Assembly (NCBI GenBank): GCA_030295235.1
Contig: AP026128.1
Span: forward strand, 744,001 to 808,000
Direction: 5' to 3'
DNA length: 64,000 nucleotides
Origin: Fistulifera solaris
Taxonomy: Eukaryota; Bacillariophyta; Bacillariophyceae; Naviculales; Stauroneidaceae
In this document: positions 9,202 through 20,500 of the stretch, piece by piece
Position numbering within the stretch: the stretch's first letter is position 1
Layout of the letters: each line of letters opens with the position of its first letter
Notes under the pieces: generated by a model
Database searches by the model: none
Told to the model about the DNA's origin: nothing
What the model saw: the letters and a program-made list of their open reading frames with translations, nothing else
Position numbers and translations under genes: made by a program

Positions 9202-10488
9202 TTACAGGCCGCGTCGTCCTTCGGAAAAAAGCGTTTGACATTCTTGCTCCCATGCTAAACATCCGAGCGGATCCTCGAAGAAACAATTGGCCTCACCATT
9301 CACCCAGCAACATTTGGCAGGCTCACAGAGGTCAGTGCAGCTTTTAAACGAAGCGTGTTGCTGCATTTGTTCTTTCGAATAGAGCTCGGACAAAGCGTTG
9401 TGTTCTCCGCATGCCGAAACGACTTCTTCGGTCACTTTGGGTAGCTGATTGTATTGTGGCGCCAACTGAATGTTCGTCGTCGTAACGTTGGTGCACGCAG
9501 CATACGTTAGGCACGAGATAAAATCCAGCTGCAAGCAAGTGGACGCTGGATTTCCGCAGCACTCCGCTTTTCGACATGCCTGCGTACAACTCGGTTGTTG
9601 CCACAGGCACTGCACGTCGAGATCGTCGGGTGCTGTTTCTAAAATGTTGGGACGCTCGGGTCGCAGGTTCTGGCACGGAGCATAATCCAAACAAATGTCG
9701 AAACTTTCTGCCATGCAGTTGTCGGGCCCTTTCGAGTAGCAGCACGCCACATCCTCACAGAGCGACTCGCACGACACCGGATCCTTGTCTAGATTTTCGA
9801 AACTGCAGAGGACGGACAAGGTGGCCGGTGCCGGTTCAATGGAGACCGTTCGTTCGTTACCATTCTCTGTTTTTTGATGCAATTCGTATTCCCCAACAGC
9901 TTGGCATCTCGAATACGACACACAACCCCTCAGTTCCTTGTCGAGTGAACAGTTGGTCAAATCGATGGTTCGGTTCGCTCCCCAGCCGCCATTGTCCACG
10001 TTCTCCGTAATATTGCGTGTAATATTCTTCATGTCGTCATACTCGCCAAAGGGATCACAGCACTCGAAGAATTGAGGCAGGCAGTATTGTTGACAGCGCT
10101 GGCCGTCATCTTCGTTGTACGTGCCACGGGCGCACGCGGCGTTGATCGTAGCCTTTTCCTCATTGAAGGTGGCGTTTTCGTCAATCACGGGAGCCGCCGG
10201 GGCATTGTCACTGGTCTCCGAGAAGAAATAATGCTGCATGAGCATCGATAATGCAATCATGAAGCCGAGCATCAACACGAATGTCATAAAAATGCAGCAC
10301 CATTTTTTCATTTTGGAGTCTTCGTGCATATTGGCCGTCGAGTATTTGAATTGACGACGAGGTTGCTCTTCGGGGAGCGGATTCTCGTAGTTATTATTTA
10401 GAGGTTCATCATGGAACTGATCGTCATCGACGTAATGCACGTTGTCGTCATCATCGTCCGCAGTGGGTCTGTCTCCTCGTCGCGGCAT
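9202..10488 (-). CDS. Single-pass membrane protein with four eight-cysteine repeats
   Basis: This 428-residue protein is not in a family I can name. The N-terminal ~85 residues are acidic and cytosolic-looking (DDDDDNVHYVDDD). One membrane segment follows (CCIFMTFVLMLGFMIALSML, about residues 92-111), so this is probably a type II or signal-anchor protein. The rest holds four tandem cysteine modules with the pattern C-x(6-12)-C-x3-C-x(4-6)-CC-x(n)-C-x(7-8)-C-x(5-6)-C, for example CTQACRKAECC and CESLCEDVACC. NxT/S sites are present, fitting a lumenal or extracellular domain with disulphides. The start chosen is the first ATG (10488-10486). The region upstream stays open only with non-ATG starts. 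Confidence 0.75.
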   Translation of the reverse strand: MPRRGDRPTADDDDDNVHYVDDDQFHDEPLNNNYENPLPEEQPRRQFKYSTANMHEDSKMKKWCCIFMTFVLMLGFMIALSMLMQHYFFSETSDNAPAAPVIDENATFNEEKATINAACARGTYNEDDGQRCQQYCLPQFFECCDPFGEYDDMKNITRNITENVDNGGWGANRTIDLTNCSLDKELRGCVSYSRCQAVGEYELHQKTENGNERTVSIEPAPATLSVLCSFENLDKDPVSCESLCEDVACCYSKGPDNCMAESFDICLDYAPCQNLRPERPNILETAPDDLDVQCLWQQPSCTQACRKAECCGNPASTCLQLDFISCLTYAACTNVTTTNIQLAPQYNQLPKVTEEVVSACGEHNALSELYSKEQMQQHASFKSCTDLCEPAKCCWVNGEANCFFEDPLGCLAWEQECQTLFSEGRRGL

Positions 10489-11113
10489 CGTGTAGATTGT
10501 GGCTTCTAGAACAGATCGAACACAACGAAATGTGAGTTGAATGACGTGATTAATGAGCACTCTATGGCCGTTAACAGGGCACTCTGGTGCACTTACATTA
10601 TTTCCAGGTTGATTCAAGAGAATGTGAAGATGCTTTCAACAAGGTGTTAATTGCAAGAACGGAAGCGAAAGGGATAAAAGCGTCGAGACGGAATGAAAAA
10701 TTGGTTCTTTGATGTGGTGTGAAAAGTGGGATGGTACACATAATCGCATAGTCGAGGAGCTTATGCCCACGGTCATTATGACCCTTGTGTCGGTCATCTG
10801 GTCACAAAAACTGAGACTTGAAGGTCCTGATGAACCGATAGCCGGTAGTCATCACTCGTGATTGAATTTAGTCTTGGTGAAAACGGAACACTTTGAACTA
10901 TACTTGTAGTAACCTTAGGAATGAACCGGTACCTATGGTCCCATGATTGAATGCACAAACAAAAATGCAGTTGCTTTGCGAGGATTTTTGCAAGCATTTT
11001 GTCGAAGTTGTTTGAAGTGTAAAAACAAAACATGAACGTTCGACTACCTAAAATGAGTGTAAGCCATGAACTTACACATTTGCTTTATCGTCACTTCGTT
11101 CTTTGGATTTAAC
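10489..11113. other. Intergenic, no gene seen
   Basis: 625 bp between two minus-strand genes. It holds the upstream region of the cysteine-repeat gene and the 3' flank of the FBP1-like gene. I see no repeat or RNA gene. The short open frames in it lack protein-like composition. Confidence 0.5.
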
Positions 11114-12689
11114 TTAAATCGTAATGGCGGCATTCACTAGCAGTGCTGCAGCAACCATCAAAAAAGCACCCGACATGGTCGTACCGTCCGATGTGGGTAC
11201 TGCTTCAGAAGAGGATACCGGTGCCAACTCGGTAGGAGTCGGTGCCACAGGAGACTCTGCTGGCGTGCTAGCACTTGGTGCCGCTGGGGATTCTACCGGT
11301 GCAGATCCTTCAGGGCATTTCAAATACTCCGTCTGAATGAGATCTCTGTTGTAACACACAAAACCATTCAATGGGAGGCCACCAGTTCCATCTAGAACCA
11401 GATGACCAATGTCTCTTGGATCTACCGGCGTACATTCCTGAGTGGACTCACGCAGCTTCTGCGCGGCCGCGATCTTGGGCGTAATACCGCGAAGGTAGGC
11501 TGCAATCGACTTGTACGAGATTGGTCCATCATTCTTGGGAACATACCACCACTGGTCAGCAAGCAGAGCCTGCTCAACAAAAAGGCAAATATAATGTGTG
11601 AGATTGGGGTCACAGTCCTGCTGCTTGTACTTTGAAGAAAACGGTACTTACTCGGTCGGGAAACAAAAGCTTCAAGTTGTCGTCAATCAATCGAGAACCA
11701 CGTGGGTCGAACAGCCAAAAGTCAACAGGAAACAAGGTTTCGCCGTTACAATCTTCATTGTAAACGCCCGGTTCACAAGTGTTGAAGTAGGCACTTGCTG
11801 GGACGGCGGCATACTCGTCATAGTCGTAAATGTCGTCTGAGTGCAAGAGGCATTCCGAGCTCTTCCATGGTTCGTGGGAACCAGAGCTCGATCGGATCGT
11901 AGTCGCTTAGTTCAGCGTAAGATTCTCCTGTCTCTTCATCTTGTCCAATACCAAGCCAACTGACTTTGATGCGAAGTCCTTTTCATGAGCTTCTTCCATG
12001 GTATCTGTGAATTCAGTCGCCGCTTCACACATATCTTGCTTTTGTTGGTTTATCGCGTCTTGATCCACCTCAACGCCCAAAAACACAGCCAGCTCTTCAA
12101 TTCGTCGGGCGATGTCGATCGCCGACCTGCCGTAACAATTCGAACGATCCGGAGCCGAGAAGTTTTGAATGCGACAATTTTCGTGGTAGTCAAAGTATGT
12201 GTCAACAAAAATGACTTTGAAACCGGCTGCTTCGATATCAATCATCGAGTAATCGTAGCCGTTGTCAACGTTCACGATAAAATCGATTTGATCTTGTAAC
12301 GCGATCAGGTCGGTGATGTTATCCACTTGCCAGCAGCCACGCGGATTCGTGTAGCACGACGGAGAGAGGTTGACGGCCGATGACAGGAATGCCGCTTCCT
12401 CCGGGCCCGGATCTAACTCGGGAAAGTTAGAGCCCGCCGATGGGTTCTCCGGGTCGAAAGTCGTTCCACGAATTCCCCAAAGACCCCAGACAGCAGCTAG
12501 CTGCTCGGCCTGCATTCCCATATGAAAGAGGGAAATACCACCCAGTGTGGCCTCGACACCAATCTTGGCCTTGACTGAGTTGTCCCACGTGTGAACCACT
12601 CCTCGATCATCTTGAAACGTTGCCCCGTGCACGGTGTTGCTCAAAAGCAAAAGCACAAAGGCACTCAACGTGCGCTGGAAGGAAGACAT
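11114..12689 (-). CDS. Periplasmic-binding-like iron/siderophore surface protein, FBP1 type (two frameshifts)
   Basis: A secreted protein of about 500 residues: signal peptide (FVLLLLSNTVHG), then a two-lobed binding-protein fold (KAKIGVEATLGGISLFHMG; FIVNVDNGYDYSMIDIEAAG; PRTMEELGMP; FPVDFWLFDPRG; DQWWYVPKNDGPISYK; CTPVDPRDIGHL; GFVCYNRDLIQ). A Pro/Ser/Thr-rich stalk and a hydrophobic tail (SGAFLMVAAALLVNAAITI) suggest a GPI anchor. Diatom proteins of this type (FBP1) take part in siderophore-iron uptake, so that role is inferred. An 82-nt GT-AG intron lies at 11570-11651. Two indels break the frame. One is at the T run 11980-11983 (complement AAAAG; one base missing). The other is at about 11847-11854, where a CT dinucleotide seems lost. 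It could be an assembly error or a decaying paralogue. Confidence 0.65.
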
Positions 12690-13878
12690 CGGCTCAGTTG
12701 CTCGATCGGAAGGATTTGAGATAGCAAAGTAACAACAATAACAAATATTATGAACAGATGATAATGACATGCCAACAAAATCTTTTGACTTCTGACAAAA
12801 GCCAAAAACGCTAAAGGTTGTCATTCCATAGTATCAGTACTAGCCTTTCCATAATGCTTGTTGACTTGATGAGACGCGTGATGGAATCTATTCTGCGCGT
12901 GTCGGATGCTTGCCAAAAAAATGAAGCATTCACAGACTTTCCCTCGTCCATTCGCGAAAGCGAAGAGACACATTCTGTTTCTGAGTTCCAAGTTCGTTGT
13001 CTGCAACCATGCGTTACGAGCCACGCGGATAGCACGAGCCAAGGGCGGAACTATTTATTTTAGTAAACTGCGACCTGCGACTGTCTCTAGTTTCAAGCTA
13101 AAGGTACCGTACCTACAAGTACATGCCTTGGCTGGACACTGTCTACGGGCTCCCAGGTGACGAACCTAATAATATTATTGGGCGAAAAGATCGTGGAAGC
13201 CAACATCCAAAAACGTATCTTGATGTCTTGATGTGGATCATGAGCTGAACAATTCGTCTATAAAGGAAAAAGTTTCCGTTTTTGCGGATAGTTTTTGAAA
13301 CAACCCGTTGCAGCCAGTGTTGCAGCTGCATCACAAACAGCTGTGGTGAAAGATGAGTAGAAAGGACAGTGCCAAGCAGCCGTAATTAAAGCTTTCATAA
13401 TCAATTGATAAAGTTTGTCAACTTTCTCATCGTCGAGCACCTAGAAGAAGCGCTTTCCTCCGAGTAATTTTATTTGCTGATGAACGAATAACCACCAAAC
13501 CATAGCGACTCAGGACTCATGAAAGAGTCCTGTCACGGAAAAATTAAAAAAATATTCCGTAACCTTAATGATCGCTAACACATGACTTTTACGACTTTCG
13601 TTTCGGTTTTGATGTTATTGTTGTGCATTCTGGTGTCATATTTCTTGCCATTGCATGGGATGACAATAAAAGCATGAAACGTGTGATGCTATCATCAATT
13701 AACTCTTCAATCTGTTATTTATCAGTTTAGCGCGTCTTTTCTTTTGCCGGTAGAAAAAGGGGAAGTAAAAGAGAATCATTACAAGACGGCTCTTCAAAAC
13801 CTTCTCTCTGCCTCAAAACTTGAGTGGGAAGGAGTCGGACGCATTTCTCGGTCATTTTTACAGTAAACGTTCATCAAC
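12690..13878. other. Divergent intergenic region
   Basis: 1.19 kb between divergently transcribed genes, holding both promoters. Apart from an 8-bp perfect stem at 13511-13532 I see no structured element. Open frames around 12811-13160 on both strands overlap each other and look like chance. Confidence 0.5.
13511..13532. repeat. Short perfect hairpin
   Basis: CAGGACTC and GAGTCCTG form an 8-bp perfect inverted repeat around a 6-nt ATGAAA loop. No T-run follows and it is not near a gene end, so a terminator role is not suggested. Confidence 0.4.
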
Positions 13879-16800
13879 ATGCGATACTCAATAACCCGTC
13901 CGAGGGAGAAACCCGCCGATGATATTTCCGAGACTCCTCAAGCAATTGTCATTCGATCGTTGCGTCGACGTCTCTGTCAGGCGTTTTGCGAAGGCAATGC
14001 GAACAAGGCTCTGTGCATTTACAAAGCCCAACGCTCGGACTGGGAACGATGGGCGGAATTAGAAAAGGAGGCTGTTCAAAAAGCGCTTCCAAAGATCTGA
14101 GTCGTCAAATGAGTAACTTGACATTGCAGCTCACCAATGATTCACAAGACGTCATCGGTTTGCTGCAAGCGGAAATGAATCCCACGGAGTTTTTTCGTGC
14201 TGACGACTACCTGAAACAAAATGATCCGTACAATGATGAGGTAGAAGAAACAATAATGTCGACACCACTGCCGAAACCAAAACGTCGTGAGCCGTTCTCA
14301 ATGTTTCGATTCGGCGACAAGGGAAACAAAGAAGACGACCATACCGGTGGAAACGACGACTCCAAGCTTCATTTGACAACTCCACTGCACGAGGCGGCAC
14401 GTTTAGGTTGCGGGGAACTAGTGCGCTTAATGCTGGTGCACGACTCTGTTGATTGTCAGAAGCGAAATGGTCAATGTAGAACTCCATTGCATATGGTAGC
14501 GGGTGGGATAGCCAAGGACGACCACGTCGGTATTGGACCTCTGGTTCCTCCAAAGGGAGATTTGAAACCAGCCGTCACAAGTGCATCAAAGCTGAGAAAT
14601 TTTTTCCGTCGAAAGGGCAAGTCCGATGTAGAGAAGCCCGAACCAGGAGTTATTGCCTGTTCCATGGAGAGTCGAGTTGATGCACTACGAGCAATTATTT
14701 CGTGGTCTGAGCAACGTGAAGCCTTTTCGACGAATTCGGTAGATAGCCACGGTCGGACGGCTTTACATTATGCTGCAGAGCTGGGTCGAGAAGAGATTTG
14801 TCATGAATTGTTGTCGTCTTTCGGAGCGAACTTAACAATTGTCGACGACATGGGAATGAATCCTTGCGAAAAAGCGGCTGAACAAAATTTCCATGATTTA
14901 GCTGCATTTTTGGAAGCTAAAGCTGTCTTGTACATTGATCCGTTCGGTATGGACAACGAGTTGTACGAAAGCAGTTGGGGACTGCAGCATTTAAATGGAT
15001 TTTCACGGCAAACCCTGGCTCCCCCATTTTCGTGGTTCGAAACGCTATTCGACGTTCAAAAGGAAAGAGAACGAAGACGGAATATAATGGAGATTAAGAT
15101 GAAAAAGATTCTGTCGTTGCGTATAGAAAAGAAGAATTGAAGGCGAGGATACTTGCGCGGAGCACCAGGGACGACGTGGTAGAAAGTTCCGCCACAAAAA
15201 CGGCCGAAAAGAGTTCGGACACGCCCAGTGGAAAGCCAGAGTTCTCGTTAGATGCACTACGCTGGTTTCTGGGGCGAGTACGCAGCTGTCACGCCGAGGT
15301 ATTGCTTTCATCAAACAAATGGAACCTAAACCGTTGTGTGGAGCGTTTCTACATTGACCCGATCCAAATGTTGAAAAATGCAGGCCTTCATTTTCAACCT
15401 GACTCATTAGACGATGAAAACAAAACTCAGGATCTCCAAACGTGTTTAATATGTTGCGAAGAATTTGATGCGCAATCTGCGAAGTGGGAGCGACTAAGCA
15501 ACTGCTCACATCAATTCTGTCGTGATTGTATATCAGATTACGTATCAAATTGTGCAAAGTCGCGCGTGTCATGCTTTAAAGTCACTTGTCCGCATCACGA
15601 GTGCAACGCTCCTTTACTGCAGTCAGAGCTCGCTGATTTTGCGTCGAGCAGTGACTACGCGTTGTTGGTGGATAAGTGCAATGCGGATTTTGTAGTTGCT
15701 GCTTACGATGTACGCTATTGTCCCCATCCCGGATGTGCGGGTGTGGTACAATTTAATGCGTCTGTTTTCAGAGAGTCTATCGAGCACCACTTGACGATAC
15801 TCAAGACGGTAGGCGCTGTCTGCACTTACGATAATGATGGGGACCACCAAGGTCCCATGACCTATGAGGGGTCTACGACACAGCCTATTATGGGACGCAG
15901 AAGCAACCCAAAGTAGCCCATCGTTTCTGCTTTGATTGCGGAGAAGGCATGCACTGGCCAATCTCTTGCCGTCAGCTAGAAGAGTGGAATGAAGTGGTGA
16001 AAGAGCACGTTCAAGAGGTTTCTGGTTTTGAGGATTCTGACGATTACAAAGATGTGGCTCAAAAGTTATGGATGAAAGCAAACACACGTCCATGTCCGAA
16101 GGTAGGTACTTCGGGGACCTATTTCTGTTTAGTTTGGAATAATTTTTACATTGATTAAATGATCACAGTGCCAAGCTCCCATTCAGAAGAGTGATGGCTG
16201 CAATCACATGACTTGTCGAGGCTGTCGATACGAGTATTGTTGGATTTGTTCAGGCGAATGGAAACATCACACCACTGAGACGGGAGGTACGTTTTTAAAC
16301 AACCAGCACAATCTTTTCGGTATTTAGTCATGCTGTAAAGACTAACAATCGCTATTCCGTATAAGGGTTCTTTCGGTGTAATCGGTGGATAGATCAAAAA
16401 GACCACGAAGCGTATGGTGGAGTGAAACCGGATGCTGCCGACATCGCTGCCGCGAAATACATTACTGACGAACAATTGGCGGATCCAACTAAAATGGCAG
16501 TGACATATGGCACTGCTATGCATGAAGCGCGCGTCTCTCGTAGTCGCACTCGGGAAATGGGTCGGTTCCTGCACCATTATCGACGGTGGAATGCCCATTT
16601 TGAAAGTTCAGTCCTGGAACGCAATATGAGAGATACGGCTATTGAACGACTCGCTCCGGTTGTGAAAAGTGCGAGTCAGTTCGCACAGCCTTACAATGGT
16701 GGATTTAATTTCGGTGGACAGGGGTTGTCCTTCATACACGCTGCCTTTACGGAATTGCTTGAATGCCGTGCTACTTTGCAGCACAGCTATGCGTACTTGT

Positions 16801-17426
16801 ACATCAACTTTGGCACCAAGCCAGGTGTTCACGAAAAATTGTCTAAGCAACTACGCACCGAAAAGCGCGCAGTTGAAAGAATTCAGGCGGAACTAGAGAC
16901 GATGACTGAACAGCTCAGTGATGTTGTCGCTCGGTCGCATCTCCGCGCAACTCAAATGCAAATCTTGTTTCTTACCTCTGCCACGGCGGAAAAGAGGAAA
17001 GAGTTCTCTAATTTCATGATCACTATCTTGGCAAAGCAGCTGAAGCGGAGCTCAAAAGATGCCTTTCAATCAAATAGTGCGTCTCGGGATGGCAGAAAAG
17101 GAATTTCTAGCAAAAATAATGCCGCTAATGACGGGGATAAAGCGAAGCAGCACCGACGATTGACTAATGACAATGACGACGTTGTTCTCGGCGATGCAAG
17201 TTCCAGAGAGGACATAGAAGCTGATATACGGGCAAGTCTCGCCCGTTTCATGATAAACGCTGGTGAACTAGATGTGCTTAGGATTGAGAGCCAGAACGGC
17301 GAAGCTGGCATTGACGACAAAGATACACGAGGAGACTGGCCTTGTTTTACTTGTACTTACATTAATTACCAGGGATTCCGTTGTGCTATGTGTGGCACAT
17401 GTCGTCGCGAACTTTCTGCGGTCTAA
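13879..17426 (+). CDS. Ankyrin-repeat RBR E3 ubiquitin ligase with RanBP2 zinc finger (ANKIB1/Ariadne-like)
   Basis: RING-between-RING ubiquitin ligase of about 1,130 residues. In order it has an N-terminal helical region, ankyrin repeats (LTTPLHEAARLG; RTALHYAAELG), RING1 (CLICCEEF...NCSHQFCRDC...CPHHEC), IBR (YCPHPGCAGVV...HRFCFDCGEGMHWPISC), and RING2 (CPKCQAPIQKSDGCNHMTC...CWIC). The DGCNHMTC Cys matches the thioester-forming Cys of ARIH1-type enzymes. An Ariadne-like helical region follows, and the C-terminus is a RanBP2-type finger (WPCFTCTY...CAMCGTC) that often binds ubiquitin. Introns are at 16102-16168 and 16287-16365. Three one-base deletions break the frame: A run 14091-14093, A run 15127-15130 and G run 15868-15871. 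Restoring each joins domains that belong together. Confidence 0.88.
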
Positions 17427-17578
17427 AAGCCTACCCTTATCAAGGAGCCGAACTCAATGAGCGTTACCTTCGCTTAGTGAAATCTTCTATGTTGCACCCC
17501 GACGAAAGCATACTTGTCTATCACATTTTGGAAGAAAGTCGAACGCGGTAAAATTTATTCATTATTCTCATAGACTGC

Positions 17579-20500
17579 CTAACCACCCGATGTAAAAAGA
17601 CTGCGCCTACGTGCGAACCGACGTTTCTTGCCATTTTCTTTGTTTAGCTCTTCTTGTCTCAATCTCTCCGCTTCTTCTTCGTCACGTAACTTGTAATTTA
17701 ACACCAACTCAGCAACAATCTGCGCCCCCTTGCTCTTCCACTCATTTCTGTTATTGATTGCATAGTTTAGGCACTCCTCGCTGCTGACACCGAATACACC
17801 GCATTCTTTTAGCTTCTTTGCTAAGGGAATCACATAGGAGTCAAAGAATTTAACTTCACCGTCAACCCAGAACTCGCTAGGATCTTTCGCCATTCGGCCG
17901 GCACGGAACGCCGTATAAAGCTCATCGAACAAACGACGGTTCCATTTCTGATACACATGCCAATGTTGCATACTATGTGCTACATCAGATGCCTGAACGA
18001 TATGCTCGATTACTATCGTTGCCTTGCGATTCGGGGTGTCGTCGTCCCTCTCAGTGAAAGCTTTATCCCATCGCGCTTGTCGCATAGCCAAAAGCTCTGG
18101 GTCAAAAATATCGGTAGCCATCACAACGTTCACCACAACCTGACGGAACCGATCAAGCTCAGATTGCGTGGCAAACATGCATTTGAGCAGCTCACCATAC
18201 TCCTCTTCATCCATCAGCAAGTCCCAGGCTAGGTCAACCGAGTTCTGCTCAGCAACACTCTTGTTCTGGTACTTTTCAGCTATAGGAACACCCTCCTTTA
18301 CAAGCTGCTGATTCGACACACCCCAATGGTCACAGTCGTGAATGAGCGCAGCAAAGACAATCGCTAGCTGCGTTAACGGGTCGGAAGTGATGCCATACGT
18401 GTAATGATGTAAATCTGAGGCCAGCTCTTTGCCCCCCATTTGCAACGATCTACGCCGGACTTTCATTTCGGGAGCTACAATACGTTGCAGTAATTTGTTC
18501 ACGCTCATCGTCACATGACTAGCATGCTCGAAGTTGTGAAATGGGTTATTTCGATACATTGCCGCGATCACCGCAACATATCGCTTCAATTGAGCCTTCA
18601 CCGCAGGTCCCAAATTGATCGTTTCGGGGTCAACATACCCTTTATAAGCAGCAGCGTCGAATTCCGGCAGAGATATAACTTCGACCACTTCATCCAAAAC
18701 TTTCACATTGCTCTTTTCACGAGAGAAAACAGGCGCCGGCTCCTGAGTGGCGTCGATTTTAGCCAAATTAAGCATGCGCCGTTGAGCGATAACCTGACGT
18801 AGCAAACCAGCGAGTAGATCAACGTTGTAATCGATGAGCCGAATGTGTTTTTGCTTTTGTTGCATCATATCTAACTGGCTGTCATCAGCTTCACCGTCTT
18901 CTTGGTTGCCCCAAATATCATCCGATTGTTTCGTCAAACTATCGTCGGAGACTGTAGAGCTGATACTCCTACGAGAGTTCTGTGGATGAAACCAGTAAGT
19001 TTGCAGTTCGCCCTTGCCCTTGGCGACCACTTTCTCTTCGCGGGCCCTGATCCAGTGACCTTTTCCGGCTTTAGTTACTAAATCCGCTGTTGTCGCCGAG
19101 AGCTGGATTTGGTCACGTTGGCCCGTACTCTCCATTCTCGCTGCCGTATTTACCGTGTCACCAAACAACTGAAACCGGGACTTTTCCCCGCGGAGAACAC
19201 CTGCCGTCACGGGGCCGCTATGCAAACCAAAACGCATCCTCAAATCGCTAGTGTCGGGACCAAGTGTCAAGTCCAGTGATTGCGTAATGGCATTCATTTT
19301 AGCCCGACAATCTCGAGCAAACCGACACATGATCAACGCATGGTCTTCTTGTGGATCTGGCAAGCCCGTCACTGCTACATAGCTATCGCCAATTGTTTCC
19401 ACCTTGAACACTCCTCTTTTCCGTGCTATTTTATCAAAAGCTTGGTACACGCTTTCCAATAACGTGAAAACCTGAGCTGGATCTCGTACACTAGACCAAG
19501 CAGTGAAGCCACTGATGTCTGATATATTCGTAAGGTAGTGTTTGGAAGCAAAGTGTTAGATACTAGATTGGATCCTTGCGATTATATTGTTATTGTTGTC
19601 AGCTCTTCAATCGTATCCTTACCTGCAAACTGTAAATTTTCAAGAAAACAGCAGGGAACAAGAAGTTAGAGAGAATCAAAATACAAAACAAGCAGAAGTG
19701 TCCTATCATTGTTGACGTACCAAAACTGTGCAGTTGGGAAACAAATCAGCAATCGGCTTGAGCCCCCTCCCTCTGACATGGATACGTCTCCGTTGTGGTC
19801 CAAGAAAGAACGCAACCGTTGCTTTGTAGGCTCAAAGACCACTAAAGTTGAGTCATCCTGGGTAACATCCTCGTCGAGGCTTGGATCGCCACCTTCGCCC
19901 AGACTCTCCCGACGAAAAAGCCGATCGTGGACTTGCTCGGGAAACAAAGAGCTCACAATAGCCCGACTTTGAACGGCATGTTCGAGCACAACTTTTTGAC
20001 GCTTGGCAACCAACAGATCGTACCAGGCGAACATAGAAGCTGCCAAGGCAAACCCTAAAGCTGTCACGAAAGCGTGCCAAAAAGCTTTGTGATTTCGAAC
20101 CGACGAGCTAGATGGGTAGAAACTGACCGTATAATTACAAGAAGCTGAAGATAGCTCCAACTCAGAATGTAGTGACGCATCCGCGTCTTTCGATGCATCG
20201 CGGTTCCAGCCTTGAAAGTCTCCGTTGTTTAGATCGAATGTGACATTGACACCCACTTGGCAGGAATCTCGAACGACGGCCATCAAGTTCAGCGGAGACG
20301 CGGTGAGCCCCTCTTTCCGCAACAAAGACTCCCAAGAAGACAAAAGCACAACAATAGCTTTCACCTTTGAACTATTCTTGTCGCTCAAGACGGGATAGAG
20401 GAATGCCGACACAGGAGAGACATTTGCCTCACTCGCATCCAAGATGGGTCCCCACGTCGGATTTCCCGTGCTTAAAACGTCCAAGATGGGTGCTTGCCAG

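Noticed and set aside
11610-11651. Separate gene reading through the FBP1-like intron
   Set aside because: The donor GTAAGT and acceptor GAGCAG give a perfect in-frame splice matching the family, so the read-through frame is intronic.
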